The notes beneath the pieces were generated by a model. It ran no database searches and had not been told where the DNA came from. It worked only from the letters and a program-made list of their open reading frames with translations. Made by a program: the position numbers and the translations under genes. From Sutterella sp. (lineage in GTDB: Bacteria; Pseudomonadota; Gammaproteobacteria; Burkholderiales; Burkholderiaceae_F), in contig DXSO01000019.1 of NCBI GenBank assembly GCA_019410445.1, forward strand, positions 1 to 19,812: DNA of 19,812 nt, written 5' to 3'. Positions 15,085 through 19,812 of the stretch are shown here, one piece after another (position 1 is the first letter of the stretch; every line of letters starts with the position of its first letter).

Positions 15085-16440
15085 TCAGTTTGGCGCGATA
15101 TCTTCAACCGGATCGAAAGTGATCTGCATAGACCGCGGGACTGTTGAGGATTGGTCTTTCGGGCGCGGGAACGGGTTGCAACGGCGGATGGCAGTTTCAA
15201 CCGCATGATCGTAAGCCGGAATGCCCGAGCTTTTGAGTTGGACGGGATGTCCCGTTTGTTCTCCGTTGGGCAGCAAATTCACGCGATAGACTGCCTGATA
15301 TTGTCCACGTTCAATACCTGCCGGTACCGTAAAGAAGATATTCGGGCGAATGCAGGCGATGACACTGGCTGCGTACTGTGCAGACGCAGTGCCAGTGACA
15401 TTGCGTACGCGAGTATTGGGCGTGCCGGTTGTTTTGCCAACCTGACCCGATTGAACTTGCGGCGCTCCTGTGATGCGGGCAAGTTCAGCTCGACGCATTT
15501 CCTCGGCGATACGTTTTTGTTCTTCTTTTTCGCGGCGAATGCGTTCGCGTCGTTCAGCCTCTTTGCGCTTTTTCTCTTCTTCAATGCGCTTTTGTTCGGC
15601 TCGGCGAGCTTCCTCAGCCTTACGAGCTTCTTCAGCTTTTCGGGCTTCCTCTGCCTTGCGAGCCTCTTCAGCTTTACGGGCTTCTTCAGCCTTACGAGCT
15701 TCCTCAGCCTTGCGGGCTTCTTCGGCCTTACGAGCTTCCTCAGCCTTGCGGGCTTCTTCAGCCCTACGAGCTTCCTCAGCTTTGCGAGCTTCTTCTTGTC
15801 GCTTTAACTCTTCTTCCAAGCGTTTGCGTTCTTCCTCAAGTTTTCGTCTCTCTTCTGCCAGGCGTATTTCTTCGGCTCTACGCGCTTCTTCAGCGGCGCG
15901 CTCTTCTTCAATGCGCTTTTGCTCGGCTAGGCGTTCCTGTTCGAGACGCTGTTGTTCCAGACGTTCTTGCTCGAGACGCTGCTGTTCCAGGCGTTCCTGC
16001 TCGAGACGCTGCTGTTCCAGGCGTTCTTGTTCAAGGCGTTGTTGCTCCAGGCGTTCTTGTTCAAGGCGTTGTTGCTCCAGGCGTTCCTGTTCGAGACGCT
16101 GTTGTTCCAGGCGTTCCTGTTCGAGACGCTGTTGTTCCAGACGTTCCTGTTCAAGGCGCTGTTGCTCTAGGCGTTCTTGTTCTTGCTCAGAAATAGAACG
16201 AGTGTCTTTGGGCAGAGGTGTGTCCGGAGTTTCAGAGGCTTTGCCTGCAACACTTTCGCCAGAGGCGTCTTCCGGTGTCCATAACTCGGCGTAAAACGAC
16301 TCAGGCTCAGTTCTCCATTGAAAAACCGAAAAGAGCCCGGCAAACAAAAGAACATGCACGCCAACTGCGGCGATAAATCCTAAAGGAAGGTCAAATTTTT
16401 TTTCATTGCCTGGCTGGATCGGGCGGCGAGTGTCAGTCAT
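15085..16440 (-). CDS. tolA: TolA, periplasm-spanning protein of the Tol-Pal system
   Basis: Anchored in the inner membrane by one segment (about residues 18-40), TolA reaches across the periplasm to couple TolQR energy to TolB/Pal during outer-membrane constriction. It also serves some colicins and phages in other bacteria. 451 residues. Domain II is an extended charged coiled coil of about 280 residues, with eight identical LEQQRLEQER decapeptides (91-170) and eleven ARKAEE-type hexapeptides (218-283). The C-terminal domain (about 355-451) has the TolA/TonB-like fold, with SVIACIRPNIFF, VYRVNLLPNGE and AIRRCNPFP; the two cysteines could form a disulfide. The start codon overlaps the tolR stop (TAATG), so expression is probably coupled. 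No tolB or pal follows. Confidence 0.95.
   Translation of the reverse strand: MTDTRRPIQPGNEKKFDLPLGFIAAVGVHVLLFAGLFSVFQWRTEPESFYAELWTPEDASGESVAGKASETPDTPLPKDTRSISEQEQERLEQQRLEQERLEQQRLEQERLEQQRLEQERLEQQRLEQERLEQQRLEQERLEQQRLEQERLEQQRLEQERLEQQRLEQERLAEQKRIEEERAAEEARRAEEIRLAEERRKLEEERKRLEEELKRQEEARKAEEARRAEEARKAEEARKAEEARKAEEARKAEEARKAEEARKAEEARKAEEARKAEEARRAEQKRIEEEKKRKEAERRERIRREKEEQKRIAEEMRRAELARITGAPQVQSGQVGKTTGTPNTRVRNVTGTASAQYAASVIACIRPNIFFTVPAGIERGQYQAVYRVNLLPNGEQTGHPVQLKSSGIPAYDHAVETAIRRCNPFPRPKDQSSTVPRSMQITFDPVEDIAPN
15592..15789 (-). repeat. 18-bp tandem repeat within tolA (11 copies)
   Basis: Eleven 18-bp units encode A-R-(K/R)-A-E-(E/Q), residues 218-283. Synonymous changes alternate between neighbouring units, suggesting a 36-bp higher-order period. 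It forms part of the coiled-coil rod. Confidence 0.9.
15931..16170 (-). repeat. 30-bp tandem repeat within tolA (8 copies)
   Basis: Eight full 30-bp units, plus a partial one to about 16190, each encode LEQQRLEQER. The units at 15931, 16081 and 16111 are identical in DNA, as are those at 16021 and 16051. This points to recent duplication or gene conversion rather than mere amino-acid constraint. Confidence 0.95.
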
Positions 16441-16865
16441 TAGCGTGCACCTTCGATCTGAAGCGCCAGACCGACGCGTTCAATTTCAGCACTTTGAAGC
16501 GCCTTCATCACATCAATAACTTGTTCATAGCGAACATCGCGATCGGCAGCAATGACAACGGGAGTTTTTAGTCCGGCTTGTGCGGCTTTGACGTTGTTGA
16601 CAAGCTGGGGCATGTCAACAGGATGCAACCCCGTTTTCGTTTTGATCGACAAACGACTGTCAGCATGCACAACGACCTGGATGTTTTCAGCAGGCGCTTT
16701 GCCGGCTTTTCTTACTGACGGCAGGTTTACAACTGACGGATTAACAAAAGGGGCAGCGACCATCAGGATCACGACGAGAACGAGCATGACGTCGATGTAT
16801 GGAACGACATTCATGTCACTCATCAAGCGGCGCTTTTTGCGACTGGTTTGATTTCGCAAAGCCAT
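16440..16865 (-). CDS. tolR: TolR, proton-channel subunit of the Tol-Pal system
   Basis: A 141-residue ExbD/TolR protein. With TolQ it forms the inner-membrane proton-driven motor that energises TolA. A basic N-terminus (SRKKRRL) is followed by the signature MSDMNVVPYIDVMLVLVVILMV. Its membrane Asp25 is the expected proton-carrying residue. The rest is the periplasmic domain ending VGLALQIEGAR. A GGAGAG ribosome site (16871-16876) precedes the ATG. It is 25 bp downstream of tolQ and overlaps tolA by one base. Confidence 0.96.
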   Translation of the reverse strand: MALRNQTSRKKRRLMSDMNVVPYIDVMLVLVVILMVAAPFVNPSVVNLPSVRKAGKAPAENIQVVVHADSRLSIKTKTGLHPVDMPQLVNNVKAAQAGLKTPVVIAADRDVRYEQVIDVMKALQSAEIERVGLALQIEGAR

Positions 16866-16890
16866 GATTGCTCTCCAAATCAGCAGCGGA

Positions 16891-17553
16891 TTAGCGCTGA
16901 TGCGCGAGAATGTTCAGGAACTCTTCGCTAAAGCTCTCGAAGCGGTTGCTCAAACGTTCGATACGGTTGGCAAAGAGGTTATAGGCGGCAGTTGCAGGGA
17001 TAGCTGCAAACAAGCCGACAGCAGTTGCCACCAAAGCTTCGGCGATGCCGGGTGCAACAACAGCCAAAGAGACATTTTCAAGACTCGACAGGCCGGTAAA
17101 GGCGTCCATGATGCCCCATACCGTGCCAAACAAGCCGATGAAGGGAGACACAGAACCAATGGAAGCGAGCATCGGCAGACCTTTTTCAAGTACGTCCATT
17201 TCGCGCTGATAGGTGGCGCTCATGCTGCGACGCACACCGGAGAGCACGTCATCGGCAGGACGGCCGGGCATTTTCAGGAATTCGTTCATCCCAGATACAA
17301 ACATGCGTTCCTGAGCTCCTGTGCGTTCAGGACGCGTACTGGCGGTTTCGTAAAGTTTGGCCAGATCCAATCCCGACCAAAATCGCTTGTCGAAATCATC
17401 GGTTTGACGACGGCTGCGGGAGAGCACAAGCATTTTGGAAAAGATGGTGGCCCAACTCGACAGCGAAGCCAAAAGCAGAATTCCCATGACGCACTTCACG
17501 ACGATGGAAGCGTTCATGACGAGCGTGATGATGGAAAGGTCAGCAGAGTTCAT
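16891..17553 (-). CDS. tolQ: TolQ, proton-channel subunit of the Tol-Pal system
   Basis: A 220-residue ExbB/TolQ/MotA-family inner-membrane protein with three membrane segments: about 15-38, and two near the C-terminal half. The hallmark GSVSPFIGLFGTVWGIMDAF and the later GIAEALVATAVGLFAAIPAT are present. It forms the stator channel with TolR. The ATG at 17553 is preferred; a TTG two codons upstream is in frame. The leader between ybgC and tolQ (45 bp) is A/T-rich and has no clear Shine-Dalgarno sequence, so translation may depend on coupling or an unstructured start. Confidence 0.95.
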   Translation of the reverse strand: MNSADLSIITLVMNASIVVKCVMGILLLASLSSWATIFSKMLVLSRSRRQTDDFDKRFWSGLDLAKLYETASTRPERTGAQERMFVSGMNEFLKMPGRPADDVLSGVRRSMSATYQREMDVLEKGLPMLASIGSVSPFIGLFGTVWGIMDAFTGLSSLENVSLAVVAPGIAEALVATAVGLFAAIPATAAYNLFANRIERLSNRFESFSEEFLNILAHQR

Positions 17554-17598
17554 GGTCAATTAAAAGAAAAATTGAAAATTTTTGGTAGATACGAAGAG

Positions 17599-18024
17599 CT
17601 ATTCCGTTTGATCCGGTGCGTACTTTTCGAGTGCTGCAAGAATCCGAGGATCGGTCTGCGTCGGCACTCCGAGTTTGATATCGACCGAAGCGCAACGAAC
17701 CTGAGCTGTGCAGATCGTTTCTTCACCGCGAACGATGATTTGTTCGAAAACCACCGAAGCTCGACGCAACAGCTTGATGCGGGTTTTGACCGTGAGCAAA
17801 TCGTCAAGAACTGCAGGGCGTACGAATTTGATGTCCATGGTGCTGACGACGATGACAGGAGCACCTTCGAGCTGCATCTTGCGCTGCTCAAGACCGAGCG
17901 TACGCAGAAATTCGGTACGTGCTCGCTCCATAAAGCGAAGGTAGTTGGAGTGATAAACAATGCCGCCGGCATCCGTGTCTTCCCAGTAGATGCGGACGGG
18001 ATAAGAAAAGATTTTTTCAGTCAT
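17599..18024 (-). CDS. ybgC: YbgC, acyl-CoA thioesterase of the Tol-Pal cluster
   Basis: A 141-residue hotdog-fold (4HBT) thioesterase of the cytoplasm; E. coli YbgC acts on acyl-CoAs and associates with phospholipid-synthesis proteins (family knowledge). The active-site block WEDTDAGGIVYHSNYLRFMERARTEFL carries Asp18 and His25, at the same numbers as in E. coli. The frame is open upstream to 18189, but the ATG at 18024 matches the family N-terminus (MTEKIFSYPVRIYWEDTD). No strong ribosome site is seen. It is the first gene of ybgC-tolQ-tolR-tolA. The promoter must lie in 18025-18240, shared with the divergent gene, but I could not fix it. Confidence 0.93.
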   Translation of the reverse strand: MTEKIFSYPVRIYWEDTDAGGIVYHSNYLRFMERARTEFLRTLGLEQRKMQLEGAPVIVVSTMDIKFVRPAVLDDLLTVKTRIKLLRRASVVFEQIIVRGEETICTAQVRCASVDIKLGVPTQTDPRILAALEKYAPDQTE

Positions 18025-18240
18025 GCAACAAAAGCGCCCGCGACAGGCTCGGTGCGGACGCTGAAAATCGTTCACAATAAGGGGGCTCAGCGCCGATGAG
18101 GTATGAGAATTTACTCTCGAAATTTCACCGAACTTGATGCTGAGCCGAAAGTATATTGGATTGCAATCGCCTGCGAAAGCCTTCCTCAATTTTTGAAAAG
18201 AGTCTAAGTGTTTCTTTCTATTGGGAAAATCACTGCTGTG

Positions 18241-19812
18241 ATGCGTTTGTCGTTTTGTATTGCGGCGCTGTGTTCGGTCGCACTTATTTCGGGATGTTCA
18301 GATCCGATCAACGCGCCTCGCTCGCTTTCGGACTACGCAACGAATACGCTGTTTTCAACTTTTTCCGGAAGAAGTCCGAAAACGCTTGATCCGCAGGTTT
18401 CTTACTCAAGCGATGAAACGATTTACACATATGGGGTTTATGAGCCGCTTTATGGCTATGAGTACCTCAAACGTCCCTATGAATTAATGCCGTTGGCGGC
18501 GGAGAAAGTCGTCAAGCCTGCATATTTGGATGCTCAGGGGCAACGTTTGCCGGCAGATGCTCCGACTGCTTCAATTGCTTATTCTGTTTACACAATTCCG
18601 ATTCGCAAGCAAATTCTGTTTGCACCGCACCCGGCTTTTGCAAAAGATGCGCAGGGTAATTGGCTTTGCAACACATTGGATCCAAGTCGCGCAGCGAAGC
18701 TTTCAAGTCCATTGGAGCTGCCCGAGCGAGGCACGCGGGAGCTGACGGCTCACGATTATGTCTACGGGATCAAACGCATTGCATCGCCTGCTGTTGTGAG
18801 TCCCGCATTTGGGATCCTTCGCTCCTATATTGTGGGATTCGATGAATTGTCCGAGAAAATCGGAAAGGCTCTGCAAGAAAGCAGGTCGAATGGAAAGTCA
18901 AGCAGGCACATTGATCTTCGGCAGTTTGACTGTGAAGGGGTCAAAGCTCTTGATGACTACACGTTGCAGATAACGATTCGAGGCAAGTATCCGCAGTTTG
19001 ACAACTGGATGGCCATGGCTTTTTTTGCGCCGATGCCGTGGGAGGCGGAAGCTTTTTATGCCAATCCGGGTTTTGCCGAGAACAATATTTCACTTGATAC
19101 GTGGCCTGTCGGAACCGGGCCCTACATGCTCACGATTTCCAGACAAAACCGGGAGCATGTGCTTGAGCGCAATCCCAACTATCGAGGACTTGTTTATCCC
19201 TGCGAGGGATCGGAAGAAGATCGGAAAAATGGTTTTTTGACGGACTGCGGCAAACGTACGCCTTTTGTTGATCGTATTGTGATGACGATGGAAAAAGAGG
19301 CAGTGCCGACGACGTCCAAATTTTTACAAGGCTACTATGACAGTCCCCAGATCACCAGACTTGATGTGGGGCAGGGCTACATAGTGGCGATGGGTGATGA
19401 CCCAGATAAGGAAAAACTCTACAAAGAAAAGAAACTGCAGTTTCCGACAACGGTAGAGGCCAATCTTTGGTACATCGGTTTTAACTGGCTTGATCCGATT
19501 GTCGGTGCAGGGAAAACGCTTGAAGAAGCACGACGCAATCGATTGCTGCGTCAGGCCATCTCGATTGCGCTTGATTGGGAAGAGCAGATTGCAATCTTTG
19601 AAAAAGGTCAGGGAAAGACAGCTCATGGACCTCTTCCGCCGGGACTGTTTGGTTGGAGGGATGATGGACCTTCGGCATTTAATCCGGTGGTGTTCAAGCG
19701 AACGTCCGACGGCAGCATCAAACGGCGCTCGATCGAAGAGGCTCGGCGGCTTATGGCAGAAGCCGGTTATCCGGACGGACGTGATGCGAAAACGGGACGT
19801 CCGCTGGTACTC
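18241..19812 (+). CDS. ABC transporter substrate-binding lipoprotein, family 5 (3'-truncated by window edge)
   Basis: The solute receptor of a peptide/nickel/opine-type ABC importer; the ligand is unknown. The frame is open without a stop for 524 codons to the window edge. A lipoprotein signal (MRLSFCIAALCSVALISGC) with lipobox ISGC places the acylated Cys at 19. The family-5 fold shows in SGRSPKTLDPQVSYSSDETIYTYGVYEPL, ELTAHDYVYGIKRI, WPVGTGPYMLT and the hinge-region NRLLRQAISIALDWEEQI. It is longer than the usual 530-residue members and resembles a large family of about 700+ residues that I recall from Burkholderiales. GTG at 18208, with AAAGAG before it, is an alternative start. Permease and ATPase genes would be expected beyond the window. 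Confidence 0.88.
   Translation, partial: MRLSFCIAALCSVALISGCSDPINAPRSLSDYATNTLFSTFSGRSPKTLDPQVSYSSDETIYTYGVYEPLYGYEYLKRPYELMPLAAEKVVKPAYLDAQGQRLPADAPTASIAYSVYTIPIRKQILFAPHPAFAKDAQGNWLCNTLDPSRAAKLSSPLELPERGTRELTAHDYVYGIKRIASPAVVSPAFGILRSYIVGFDELSEKIGKALQESRSNGKSSRHIDLRQFDCEGVKALDDYTLQITIRGKYPQFDNWMAMAFFAPMPWEAEAFYANPGFAENNISLDTWPVGTGPYMLTISRQNREHVLERNPNYRGLVYPCEGSEEDRKNGFLTDCGKRTPFVDRIVMTMEKEAVPTTSKFLQGYYDSPQITRLDVGQGYIVAMGDDPDKEKLYKEKKLQFPTTVEANLWYIGFNWLDPIVGAGKTLEEARRNRLLRQAISIALDWEEQIAIFEKGQGKTAHGPLPPGLFGWRDDGPSAFNPVVFKRTSDGSIKRRSIEEARRLMAEAGYPDGRDAKTGRPLVL

Noticed and set aside
15592..16190. Possible CRISPR array
   Set aside because: The repeats are directly adjacent, lack unique spacers, and encode an in-frame coiled coil.
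15470..16294. Plus-strand Ser/Ala- and Cys/Arg-rich repetitive frame
   Set aside because: It is the complement of the tolA repeat arrays, so its repeats are a by-product of the TolA rod.
16864..18099. A 411-codon plus-strand frame across tolQ and ybgC
   Set aside because: It is antisense to two well-supported genes and its translation is low-similarity, His- and Arg-rich.
18100..18200. Promoters for ybgC (TATACT) and the binding protein (TATATT)
   Set aside because: The -10-like hexamers are there, on both strands of the same A/T patch, but no acceptable -35 element is at the right distance.

Overview
The window is an ordinary stretch of bacterial chromosome, roughly 50% G+C and densely coding. 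It looks betaproteobacterial (Burkholderiales), and most resembles the Sutterellaceae. The grounds are the one-piece tmRNA with an ANNERFALAA tag (close to the ANDERFALAA type of relatives such as Bordetella), the glnA-glnL-glnG order behind a sigma-54 promoter, the TamA/TamB pair, and a Tol locus that starts with ybgC. The family-level placement is an inference from protein resemblance recalled without a search. There are no insertion sequences, integrases, CRISPR arrays, rRNAs or tRNAs.

Layout. (1) 1-1475: 3' part of leuA (leucine synthesis), converging on tamB with a shared bidirectional terminator. (2) 1565-7497, minus strand: tamA then tamB, overlapping by ATGA, for outer-membrane protein and lipid handling. 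(3) 7631-7996, minus strand: ssrA (tmRNA) with its own terminator. (4) 8124-12416: nitrogen-control unit with candidate NtrC sites, a sigma-54 promoter, glnA, a terminator, then glnL and glnG. NtrB and NtrC presumably control the promoter in front of glnA and, through readthrough, their own synthesis. (5) 12419-12916, minus strand: yqhA, an inner-membrane protein of unknown role. (6) 13165-14211: a divergent radical-SAM RlmN-family RNA methyltransferase. (7) 14208-18024, minus strand: ybgC-tolQ-tolR-tolA, a terminator, then a COG1237 metallo-beta-lactamase-fold hydrolase where many proteobacteria have tolB-pal. (8) 18241 to the end: 5' part of a large lipoprotein solute-binding protein of an ABC importer.

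I found no convincing new multi-gene system. The features most worth a second look are: the tandem hairpins in the glnA 3' untranslated region (possible GlnZ-like small RNA); the eight-copy 30-bp and eleven-copy 18-bp repeats in tolA; a long basic helical insertion in TamB; the unusual RlmN paralogue; and the Tol locus lacking tolB-pal. All gene calls rest on reading the translations and recalled family signatures; no database search was run.
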